Below, in pieces: positions 34,459 through 42,170 of a stretch of DNA of 64,000 bases. The translations under genes and the position numbers were made by a program. The notes beneath the pieces are model-generated. The model saw only the letters and a program-made list of their open reading frames with translations, was not told where the DNA came from and did no database searches. The DNA is taken from NCBI RefSeq assembly GCF_019145495.1, contig NZ_JAHSTU010000002.1:434001-498000 (forward strand), given 5' to 3'. Every line of letters begins with the position of its first letter. The first letter of the stretch is position 1. Source of the stretch: Pseudomonas azerbaijanoccidentalis. GTDB lineage: Bacteria; Pseudomonadota; Gammaproteobacteria; Pseudomonadales; Pseudomonadaceae.

Positions 34459-36981
34459 TTAACCCGCCGTCTCGGGATTGCCAGCGGCATCCGCCAACGT
34501 ATCCGGCGTACAACGCAAACTCCCAATCATCAGCACATCGTTTTCGCGACGTGAGTTGTCCGGATCGAGACGGAACTGGCAGAGCAACTGATTGCCGGAG
34601 CGAACTTCCAGGGTTGGCGAGCCGGCATTCATTTCCATCGAGAAGAAACCGTCGGCTTCACTGATGCCTCGACTGGCGTGGTTAATGATGTGATGCCCCT
34701 TGAGCGGCTTGCCCTGAGGGTCGACCAAGCGTCCGAGCACGGTGACGGTTTTGCTGACGGTCACTTTGCGGTAATCCACGCCGCCCTTGTTCAGGTGATA
34801 GTTGGAGCGGGCCGGCTGAATGCTCGCGGCCGGCACGTGGTTGCCCTCGAAGTCGAAGCTGACCGAGCCGCTTTTATAGGCGGTGATCGGCACGAAATTG
34901 CGCCCCAGTCGCAGCACCGCGCTGCCGCCGCTCAAATCGTCGGCCCGCAGGGCAATGCCATCGATGTCTGATTCGACATCGATGATCATCCCGGCACCAT
35001 CGCGGTGGTGCTGACTGGTCATGACCATTTTTCGTGCGCCGACAGCGACGGTGCTGTCCAGATTGAGCGCGCCGCTCAAGTTGTTGTTGAATGAAGAACG
35101 CTGAATGAAACCGTCGCCATTGACCAGGTCGGACTGCGCCGTCGCCATGGCTGACAGTCCCAGCCCGTAGGTATCTGTGGTAGCCGTGGCCGAAACGCTT
35201 TGCAGCACATGCTCCTGAAGCACCTTGCGATAAGTCAGCGAGGCATTGTTATCGCGACCACCCTGCCTGTCTGTGCGCGAACCGAGGCTGCCGGACAGTT
35301 GTTCTCCCGGCCCGCCGAGTGCGATGTTGAGGCTCAAATCGACGCCACGATTGCGGTGCTCGCCGGAACTGAAACTGCCCGGCCGATCAAACAGGGACAG
35401 GCGCCAGTTGGCGTCGCTGCCAAACAACTCGGTGCGCTGGGTCCACCCCAGATCGATGCCGGTGCCTTGGGTATTGCCCTGGCTATGTGAAACCCGGGCG
35501 CTCATTGAGTTTTTTTGGGTGAATCGATGGTTGAGTGACAGCGAGGACTGACTGGTCTGGCCAACAAACACATTGCGCTGACGCACATGCGTGCCGTCGG
35601 GGAGCGTGTCGTAAAGGCGCGTGGTGTCGAGCCAGCTGCGGTTATGACTGGCTACCACGCTGCCCTTTCCATAGGAGTACACACCTTGCACATCAAGGCC
35701 GGTACCGTAGTTTTCGGTCTGATAGACGTTGGCAAACACACTGGCCTTATCGAGGACAGTCCAGTCGACCGAAGAGCCATATTGCAAGGTATCGCGCACC
35801 TGTCGAGCACTCATGCCAAGGATCACTCGAGGGTGCAACAGGTAGTTGAACGCGGCGCCGGCCGTCATATCGCCGTTGTCCTGCTCTTCCCAATTGCTCA
35901 GCAGTTTTGACTCACGCCCGGCAAACACGTTGTAGCGCCAGCGTTCGTCGTGATGGCGCCAGTTGCTCGGTTTGTAGATCAGCTCTTGGGTGCTGGAGGT
36001 GATTTTGCCGTCTTCAATCAGGCGCACTTCCACTTCATAGATACCGCCAGGCAGAGGTCGGGTATCAAGCGTCTGCAAGCCGGCGGGCACAGCTTGTGAG
36101 TTGATCAGCAAACCGTTGCGGTAGATCTCCACCGATCCCTGGCGATTGGCCGTGACGTAAATGGGGTAAATTGCTGGTTTAGGATTGTTGATGACCAGAC
36201 TGTCGGAGCTGCCATACATGACGCCCAATGCTGTATCGGGGCCGGCGCCGAATGATCGAGGTTGGCGGATCAGGCCTTCGGAAGCGGCAGTGAAGTAACC
36301 GAGGCGCAAAAAGCTGCCCTGCAGTTCACGCTGGGTGTAAAGACCGTGAACGGCGTGGTAAAGCGTGTCGTCTACACCACCCGTGCGGGATAATTGTACG
36401 TTGGCCATCTGGGTCCAGTTGCCCAGGCTACTGCTGGCTTCCAAGCCGTATCGCCCGCCAAGATCCTGATCTTGCCCGCCATTGAGGTTCACTTGATTAC
36501 GCACGATAAGACCACTGCTACCGCCGTCGGGCAGTTCGTGATAACGCTGAACCTGGTCGTCGTGTTCGGCTTTCTCCGTGAGGATCGAGACCAGGGAATT
36601 TTCGAGGCTGTAATGCACGGCCAGCAATTGTTCCGGGCATTGTTCCTGACAGCTGCCCAGTAAAATGCCCTGCTTCAGATAACTCGACCAGAGGTCTCTC
36701 TGATCGGGTTTTATGCGGCTGTCGCCGACGTCAGTAAAGTCCAAAAGGGTGACGCGATCATCGCGGCTTAACACCACCATCGCCTCACCGATAAACTGTT
36801 GATCAAGTTCCACGCGCACGGCCAACGGCACATCAAAGAAATGCTCTTCGAATTCGGCCGGCAACCCCTTGGCCTGGGCCAGCAAATTTCGAGGGGTATG
36901 ATCGTTGTCCGCTGGCGCTGCAAAGGCGCTTGCGCACAAAACACAGGCGAGCGCTGCCGCGATGGGGGTCATCGGGAACAT
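34459..36981 (-). CDS. CS1-type outer-membrane usher, operon B
   Basis: An 840-residue usher with signal peptide MFPMTPIAAALACVLCASAF. It is strongly similar to the operon A usher end to end: the N-terminal subunit-binding region LLAQAKGLPAEFEEHFFDVP, the barrel motifs RQGSVEIYRNGLLINSQAVP, and a C-terminal segment GKPLKGHHIINHASRG. The differences are scattered point changes, not blocks, so the duplication is old enough for both copies to have diverged under selection. No frameshift or truncation is seen, and both copies look functional. Confidence 0.92.
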   Translation of the reverse strand: MFPMTPIAAALACVLCASAFAAPADNDHTPRNLLAQAKGLPAEFEEHFFDVPLAVRVELDQQFIGEAMVVLSRDDRVTLLDFTDVGDSRIKPDQRDLWSSYLKQGILLGSCQEQCPEQLLAVHYSLENSLVSILTEKAEHDDQVQRYHELPDGGSSGLIVRNQVNLNGGQDQDLGGRYGLEASSSLGNWTQMANVQLSRTGGVDDTLYHAVHGLYTQRELQGSFLRLGYFTAASEGLIRQPRSFGAGPDTALGVMYGSSDSLVINNPKPAIYPIYVTANRQGSVEIYRNGLLINSQAVPAGLQTLDTRPLPGGIYEVEVRLIEDGKITSSTQELIYKPSNWRHHDERWRYNVFAGRESKLLSNWEEQDNGDMTAGAAFNYLLHPRVILGMSARQVRDTLQYGSSVDWTVLDKASVFANVYQTENYGTGLDVQGVYSYGKGSVVASHNRSWLDTTRLYDTLPDGTHVRQRNVFVGQTSQSSLSLNHRFTQKNSMSARVSHSQGNTQGTGIDLGWTQRTELFGSDANWRLSLFDRPGSFSSGEHRNRGVDLSLNIALGGPGEQLSGSLGSRTDRQGGRDNNASLTYRKVLQEHVLQSVSATATTDTYGLGLSAMATAQSDLVNGDGFIQRSSFNNNLSGALNLDSTVAVGARKMVMTSQHHRDGAGMIIDVESDIDGIALRADDLSGGSAVLRLGRNFVPITAYKSGSVSFDFEGNHVPAASIQPARSNYHLNKGGVDYRKVTVSKTVTVLGRLVDPQGKPLKGHHIINHASRGISEADGFFSMEMNAGSPTLEVRSGNQLLCQFRLDPDNSRRENDVLMIGSLRCTPDTLADAAGNPETAG

Positions 36982-37101
36982 GAAAGAATTACTCTGAATA
37001 TAAAAAGATAAAAACTCGATCGACGAGAAAAAAACGGCTCATCGATCGACAACAGCAAAAAACAAGTGCCGTTTTTAGTTCAAAACAATTCAGCGAGTGA
37101 C

Positions 37102-37581
37102 TTACGGCATCGCATCAAAAACAACTACCGGCGTTGCAGTATATTGTCCGTGATTTCCGGCAGTCGGTTTGGCGGCGGCTATCACCAGTTCGGCCTGCGT
37201 ACCAGGCAAAGCTACGGCTGCACTCACAACTTCCTTGGAAGTTTCGGTCAGGGTTACGCCGTTGAACGTATAGGTCAGGGCAATCGAATCAGAGCCATTG
37301 AACAGAGGCTGTGGGCCACCCTCCACATAGGCGCCCACTGCACCGCCAGTGTGTTTCACATCGTACACTGCGCGCAGCGAACTCAACGTGCCATCCACCA
37401 GGTGATACGCCATTTTTTCGTCTTTACCGAAGTTCGGATCCCTCGGTTGAGCGTGGAAAATGTTACTTGGAATAGTCGCACTGATATTGATGGAGCTGCG
37501 AGACTCTTCGCCGGCAGACACGAAAGATGAACTGATTGCCAACAGGGCTACAGGCACAGCAATGGCGATTTTCTTGAACAT
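37102..37581 (-). CDS. CS1-type major fimbrial subunit, operon B
   Basis: A 159-residue pilin with signal peptide MFKKIAIAVPVALLAISSSF, cleaved near VSAG. The mature start SSINISATIPSNIFHAQPRD is the donor strand and the core LRAVYDVKHTGGAVGAYVEG is typical of the family. I chose ATG 37581 over an in-frame ATG 12 codons upstream because the MFKKI signal peptide is shared with two other pilins here. It is the first gene of operon B and more diverged from the operon A pilin than the ushers are from each other. That is expected of the surface-exposed major subunit. Confidence 0.86.
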   Translation of the reverse strand: MFKKIAIAVPVALLAISSSFVSAGEESRSSINISATIPSNIFHAQPRDPNFGKDEKMAYHLVDGTLSSLRAVYDVKHTGGAVGAYVEGGPQPLFNGSDSIALTYTFNGVTLTETSKEVVSAAVALPGTQAELVIAAAKPTAGNHGQYTATPVVVFDAMP

Positions 37582-37999
37582 ATTTTTAGACCTTTTCTCT
37601 AAGAAAATTACAGGCAATTAAAAATCCGGCAGAGCCCACAAACCTTCTATCCACACAGATATAAAATTTGCGACTTATTATTTGACCCGACTTTTAACGG
37701 CGCTGATGTTCTAGCAATAAACAAGAAAAGTATGTAGGAAGTTTCTTAGGAGCCTGTAGTTAATGCAAACCGAACTGTAACGATTAATTGATAAACACAA
37801 AGATCCTACAAGATGTTTTCGGAAATCCTAAAAACCAAAACTACAAAGAGTAATTTATTTAAAAGTTAAAGCCGCATTCATGCCGACGATAGGGCTCGGG
37901 ATTTTTGGGTACCTGAACTCGGACCGTTGGTCGCCCTCGCTTGCACGACACGCAAGATATATCTTAAGTTGTATCTAAACACGACGAGAGAAAGAGACA
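37582..37999. promoter_or_regulatory. Divergent AT-rich spacer between fimbrial operon B and the PadR-like gene
   Basis: No gene is seen in 418 bases. The operon B side is AT-rich and carries one ACTACAAA box at 37840-37847, matching the three boxes upstream of operon A. The direct repeat TAGGA appears twice near 37735-37752. The PadR side carries the perfect palindrome described at 37954. Confidence 0.5.
37954..37965. promoter_or_regulatory. Palindromic candidate operator of the PadR-like regulator
   Basis: AAGATATATCTT is a perfect 12-base palindrome 35 bases before the PadR-like start, followed by a partial repeat GTATCT nine bases later. AT-rich dyads of this sort are typical of PadR/YqjI binding sites, so autoregulation is likely. 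Confidence 0.5.
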
Positions 38000-38578
38000 A
38001 TGAGAGACCATCATTCCCCCCACCGCGAACACGGCGACGGTCGCGACGGCTTCGAAAAACGCCCCGGCCGTGAACGGGGTGGCCGCGGACCGCGGGTATT
38101 CGCCCCAGGCGATCTGAAACTGTTGCTGCTGGCGTTGATCGCTGAACAGCCCTGCCACGGCTACGACTTGATTCGCCAGATCGAAGGCATGTTCGACGGC
38201 GCGTACAGCCCCAGCCCCGGGGTTATCTATCCCACCCTGACGTTCCTCGAAGAGAGCGAGATGATTCTGGGCGATGCCGAAGGCGGCAAAAAACGCTACA
38301 GCGTGACCGACGCCGGGCGCCACTCCCTCGCTGAACAAGCCGTCGCGCTGGAAGGTGTGCGAGTGCGCATCGACGTCAGCAAGCGCTCGCTGCGCGGCCA
38401 TGATCGCCCGGCAGAAATTCACGAAGCGGTGCATAACTTGCGTCATGCCCTGCAACTGCACCATGGCCGTTGGAGCCCGGAAGAAATCCAGCGCGTGGCC
38501 ACCCTGCTCAACAACACTGCCAAAGCCATTGTCGACGGCCCAGCCGTTGCGGCTGCCCAGGAGAAAGCGAATGACTGA
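38000..38578 (+). CDS. yqjI: PadR-family metalloregulator, YqjI-like
   Basis: A 192-residue repressor with a His-rich start (MRDHHSPHREHGDGRDGF) and then a PadR winged helix (DLKLLLLALIAEQPCHGYDL, SPSPGVIYPTLTFLEESEMI, EGGKKRYSVTDAGR). E. coli YqjI has the same plan, a His/Cys-rich metal-binding N-terminus before the PadR domain, and represses the ferric reductase gene yqjH in response to nickel and iron. The next gene here is a YqjH homologue, overlapping by 8 bases, which strongly supports the assignment. In E. coli the two genes are divergent; here they form one operon. Cysteines are absent from the N-terminal arm, so metal binding would rely on histidines. Confidence 0.85.
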   Translation: MRDHHSPHREHGDGRDGFEKRPGRERGGRGPRVFAPGDLKLLLLALIAEQPCHGYDLIRQIEGMFDGAYSPSPGVIYPTLTFLEESEMILGDAEGGKKRYSVTDAGRHSLAEQAVALEGVRVRIDVSKRSLRGHDRPAEIHEAVHNLRHALQLHHGRWSPEEIQRVATLLNNTAKAIVDGPAVAAAQEKAND

Positions 38579-39356
38579 AGTGAACACCCAAACCATTCAC
38601 CGCGTCATGCACGAGATCAAACGCCGTCGCCTTGAGGTCCTGCGCGTCGTCGACCTGACCCCGCGCATGCGTCGGATCACCCTCGGTGGGCCGGAGCTGG
38701 CGGGCTTCGTCAGCCTCGGTACGGACGACCACGTCAAACTGCTGTTCCCGCAAAATGCCGAGCAAGCGGCTGCACTGGATAACCTGGTACTGGGCGCAGG
38801 CAAGGACGACGGCCCGAAGCCGGCCATGCGTGACTACACCCCGCGTCGCTATGACCTGGAAACCCTGGAACTGGACATCGATTTTGTCCTGCACGGCGAT
38901 GGCCCAGCCTCGACGTGGGCCGAGCAGGCCAAACCCGGGCAGTTCCTGCACATCGGCGGGCCGCGGGGTTCGATGATCGTGCCGGACATCTTCGACAGCT
39001 ATCTGCTGATCGGCGACGAAACCGCCCTGCCCGCCATCGCCCGACGCCTCGAAGGCCTGGCTGCCAATCGCCGTGCACTGGTGATTGTGGAAGTGGAAAA
39101 CGGCAAGGAACAGCAAGTGCTGCACAGCGCGGCCGAGGTCAATGTGATCTGGGTTTTGCGTGAAGGTGGCAAGGATCATTTGCTGAACACCGTGCGCCAG
39201 ATCAAGGTGCCGGACGGCAGCCTGTACGCGTGGGTGGCGACCGAGAGCAAGGTGTCACGGCAAATCCGCCGGGTGTTGCTCGATGAGCATGGGCTGGACG
39301 ATCAATTCGTCAAAGCCGCGGGCTATTGGAAGCTGGGAGACACAGAAGAGGAATAA
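38571..39356 (+). CDS. yqjH: Siderophore-interacting FAD protein, YqjH-like ferric-chelate reductase
   Basis: A 261-residue flavoprotein of the ViuB/YqjH family that releases iron from siderophores by NAD(P)H-dependent reduction in the cytoplasm. The FAD-binding signature is visible as MRDYTPRRYDLETLELDIDF, followed by GPASTWAEQAKPGQ and the nucleotide-binding part YLLIGDETALPAIARRLEGL. I chose ATG 38571: it has GGAG seven bases upstream and overlaps the PadR stop (ATGACTGA), while the frame open from 38355 is only the shadow of the PadR gene. The overlap implies translational coupling with its regulator. Confidence 0.88.
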   Translation: MTEVNTQTIHRVMHEIKRRRLEVLRVVDLTPRMRRITLGGPELAGFVSLGTDDHVKLLFPQNAEQAAALDNLVLGAGKDDGPKPAMRDYTPRRYDLETLELDIDFVLHGDGPASTWAEQAKPGQFLHIGGPRGSMIVPDIFDSYLLIGDETALPAIARRLEGLAANRRALVIVEVENGKEQQVLHSAAEVNVIWVLREGGKDHLLNTVRQIKVPDGSLYAWVATESKVSRQIRRVLLDEHGLDDQFVKAAGYWKLGDTEEE

Positions 39357-39368
39357 CCTGCAGCCTTC

Positions 39369-39499
39369 GTAGCAGCTGGCGCAGCCTGCGTTCGGCGGCG
39401 CAGCCGTCGTAAACCCTGCTTGCAAGATCGACCTGACACACCTCAGTGCCTGATTTCACGACGGCTGCGCCGCCAAACGCTGGCTGCGCCAGCTGCTAC
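39369..39499. repeat. 131-base palindromic REP doublet of a second family
   Basis: The outer arms start GTAGCAGCTGGCGCAGCC and end GGCTGCGCCAGCTGCTAC. An inner pair, GGCGGCGCAGCCGTCGT and its complement, forms a second stem. A central spacer of about 45 bases is unpaired. It lies between the convergent yqjH-like and Pr6Pr genes and may act as a strong transcription end. Confidence 0.88.
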
Positions 39500-39515
39500 A
39501 AAACTCAAACTGTGT

Positions 39516-40160
39516 TCACTGGCACCTCGCGCGCCAACGATCTAACCCGATCACCACTAATCCAATCACCACAAACCCCACCAACACACCCGCCGCATTG
39601 ATGAACACTTGCGCATACCCCAGCATGTTCACGTTCAGGAACCAATAGGGATAAGCGCTCAGCAAGTGCCCACGCAGAAGTGCATAGGCGAAGTAGATAC
39701 ACGGATAAATCAGCCACAGCGACAAATGCTTGAAGCGCAGCGTGCCCTTGGGGACGCAGAACCACCAGTACACCAGAAACAGCAGCGGCATCACATCGTG
39801 CAACAGTTCATCGGCAACCACCTGCCAGCCTTCCGGATGAAACATCCGTCGCAACAACAAGCTGTAAGCCAGGCTGACCAACACAATGCTCACCGTAATA
39901 CCGCTAGTCACCCACGGCTGCAAAAACCAGCGCCGCGCAGCCGACTCGCGGTGGGTCGCAGCGCAGGTCAACACCACGACGACCAGCATATTGGTCAGCA
40001 CGGTGAAGTAGCTGAAGAAACTCATCAGCCCGCCCAACAGGCTGCCGCCGCTACTCCAGCGAAAGTAAAGAACCAGGTACATCTGGATGCTCAAGGCGGT
40101 CCAGCCAAGCACCGCTGCCAGGCAGATCAGACGCCGCCGCAAACCAACATCCGTTGCCAT
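39516..40160 (-). CDS. Pr6Pr-family membrane protein
   Basis: A 214-residue membrane protein with six predicted helices and family features such as FFSYFTVLTNMLVVVV, HDVMPLLFLVYWW and WLIYPCIYFAYALLRG. This matches the Pr6Pr/FAR-17a-AIG1-like family, whose bacterial members have no established function. Its ATG directly follows the stop of the VF530 gene (TGA then ATG), so the two are cotranscribed and probably coupled. Nothing in sequence points to a substrate. Confidence 0.78.
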   Translation of the reverse strand: MATDVGLRRRLICLAAVLGWTALSIQMYLVLYFRWSSGGSLLGGLMSFFSYFTVLTNMLVVVVLTCAATHRESAARRWFLQPWVTSGITVSIVLVSLAYSLLLRRMFHPEGWQVVADELLHDVMPLLFLVYWWFCVPKGTLRFKHLSLWLIYPCIYFAYALLRGHLLSAYPYWFLNVNMLGYAQVFINAAGVLVGFVVIGLVVIGLDRWRARCQ

Positions 40161-40391
40161 TCAGAGCGGTCGCTTGGTGCGCATCAACTTCACATACAAG
40201 CGCTCGACCTTCTCCCGCGCCCATGGCGTTTTACGCAGGAACGTCAGGCTGGACTTGATGCTCGGATCACTCTTGAAGCAGCGGATATCAATGCGCTCGG
40301 CCAGCCCCGACCATTCGTAGTGCTCGACCAGAGCATTGAGGATTTGCTCCAGGGTGACGCCGTGCAGCGGGTCGTTGTTCTGTTCGGTCAT
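40161..40391 (-). CDS. VF530-family small DNA-binding-like protein (DUF2132)
   Basis: A 76-residue protein starting [20 protein letters not shown] and containing [20 protein letters not shown] near the centre. This is characteristic of the VF530/DUF2132 family, named after a Vibrio protein whose structure suggested DNA binding. Its cellular role is unknown. I chose ATG 40391 because the upstream open frame to 40496 is unlike the family. It lies immediately upstream of the Pr6Pr gene. A remnant of a REP core (about 40458-40473) sits just upstream of its start. Confidence 0.82.
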   Translation of the reverse strand: MTEQNNDPLHGVTLEQILNALVEHYEWSGLAERIDIRCFKSDPSIKSSLTFLRKTPWAREKVERLYVKLMRTKRPL

Positions 40392-40645
40392 GCCGGGCCT
40401 TTCGCGATGTTGGAATGAGGAAGCCGCGCACCTTACGTTAAATGTAGGTGAAACGGAAAAGATCGCAGGCTGCGACATTTCGTGGACTGTTACCAAATAC
40501 GAAAAGATGCTTGTCAGTAAAAGCCCTTTCTCTATTTGTAACAGAACATTATCCTTGCGCCCGTTCTAGCTGAAACGCTTCTGCTCAGCCGCATCACCTC
40601 TGCTGTTTCCGTTCATCCCCAGAAAAAGATCAAGAATTTCCTTCT

Positions 40646-42028
40646 ATGCCTGATTTCCCATTCTTGCAAGACAGCGCTGTCTCCCTGCCGATCGCCAGCC
40701 GAAAAGCCCTGAAAGTCCTTGCTGGTTTCACCGCGCTGGGCCTTGCCACTTGCACCCAGGCCGCCCCGGCTTTCGATAGCGATTCACCGTGGATGCTCGG
40801 CGACTGGAACGGCACTCGTACAGAACTCGCGGAAAAAGGCTACGACTTCAAAGTCGATTACACCGGTGAAATGGGCAGCAACCTGCATGGCGGTTACGAC
40901 CACGATCGCACCGCGCGCTACAGCGATCAGTTTGCGCTGGGCAGCCATCTGGACTTGCAGAAGATCCTCGGCTGGAATGACGCCGAATTTCAGCTGACCA
41001 TCACTGAACGCAGCGGCAACAACATCAGCAACGACCGCATCAACGATCCTCGCGTCGGCGGCTTCACCTCGGCCCAGGAAGTCTGGGGCCGTGGCCAGAC
41101 ATGGCGCCTGACGCAGATGTGGTATCAGCAGAAATTCTTCGACCAAAAGCTCGACATCAAGGTCGGCCGTTTCGGCGAAGGCGAAGACTTCAACAGCTTC
41201 CCCTGCGACTTCCAGAACCTGGCGTTCTGCGGTTCTCAGGTCGGCAACTGGGTCGGCGGTATCTGGTACAACTGGCCGGTCAGCCAGTGGGCAATGCGGG
41301 TTAAATATCACCTGACGCCGGAGCTGTACGCGCAGGTCGGCGTGTACGAGCAAAACCCGTCGAACCTTGATCGCGACAACGGCTTCAAACTCAGCGGCAG
41401 CGGCACCCAGGGTGCAATACTGCCGGTGGAGCTGGTGTGGTCGCCCAAGCTCAACGGCCTGCCCGGCGAATACCGCGCCGGTTACTACTACAGCAACGCC
41501 AACGCCACCGATGCGTACAAAGACAGCAACGGCCAGCCCGCCGCCCTGAGTGGCGAGGCCTACCGCAGCGCATCGAGCAAACACGGCGTGTGGCTCGGCA
41601 TTCAGCAGCAAATCACCAGCATCGCCAGCGACCATTCCCGCGGGCTGAGCGTGTTCGCCAACGGCACGATGCACGACAAGAAAACCAACGCCATCGACAA
41701 CTACGTGCAGGCTGGCGTCGTCTACAAAGGCCTGTTCGACGCCCGCGCCAAGGACGACATCGGCTTTGCCATGGCTCGCGTGCACGTCAACCCGGCCTAT
41801 CGCAAGAATGCCGAAGCGAGCAATCAGGCTCACGCCGTGTTCGACTACGACGATCCGTCCTACCTGCCACCGCAGGACACCGAATACAGCGCCGAACTCT
41901 ATTACGGCGTGCACGTCGCGAATTGGCTGACCGTGCGCCCGAACCTGCAATACATCCGCCACCCCGGTGGCGTGAACGAGGTCGATGACGCACTGATCGG
42001 CGGGATCAAGATCCAGTCCTCTTTCTAA
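40646..42028 (+). CDS. oprB: OprB-type carbohydrate-selective porin
   Basis: A 460-residue outer-membrane porin. A signal peptide (KALKVLAGFTALGLATCTQA) precedes the mature start APAFDSDSPWMLGDWNGTRT; the GDWNGxRTxLxxxG pattern is the OprB-family signature. The rest alternates beta strands and ends with the C-terminal phenylalanine (QSSF) required for outer-membrane assembly. OprB porins bring glucose and related sugars into the periplasm. The gene sits 142 bases upstream of the glucose dehydrogenase, so together they supply and oxidise glucose in the periplasm. The first 15 residues before the signal peptide may be over-extended; no strong ribosome site is seen. Confidence 0.88.
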   Translation: MPDFPFLQDSAVSLPIASRKALKVLAGFTALGLATCTQAAPAFDSDSPWMLGDWNGTRTELAEKGYDFKVDYTGEMGSNLHGGYDHDRTARYSDQFALGSHLDLQKILGWNDAEFQLTITERSGNNISNDRINDPRVGGFTSAQEVWGRGQTWRLTQMWYQQKFFDQKLDIKVGRFGEGEDFNSFPCDFQNLAFCGSQVGNWVGGIWYNWPVSQWAMRVKYHLTPELYAQVGVYEQNPSNLDRDNGFKLSGSGTQGAILPVELVWSPKLNGLPGEYRAGYYYSNANATDAYKDSNGQPAALSGEAYRSASSKHGVWLGIQQQITSIASDHSRGLSVFANGTMHDKKTNAIDNYVQAGVVYKGLFDARAKDDIGFAMARVHVNPAYRKNAEASNQAHAVFDYDDPSYLPPQDTEYSAELYYGVHVANWLTVRPNLQYIRHPGGVNEVDDALIGGIKIQSSF

Positions 42029-42040
42029 CGCACAAATCTC

Positions 42041-42062
42041 GTAGGAGCCGGCTTGCTGGCTA
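42041..42062. repeat. Single REP-like unit between oprB and gcd
   Basis: GTAGGAGCCGGCTTGCTGGC followed by TAC forms one palindromic unit of the third REP family without a partner, in the 142-base spacer. Confidence 0.6.
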
Positions 42063-42170
42063 CTACAAGGATTTTCACCGAACTGTTTTTATCTGAACCC
42101 TGCCCGCACACGATCGTCATCTACAGTGAACATGCGCGGGACTACTTGAAACGTCACGGAGAACCACACT

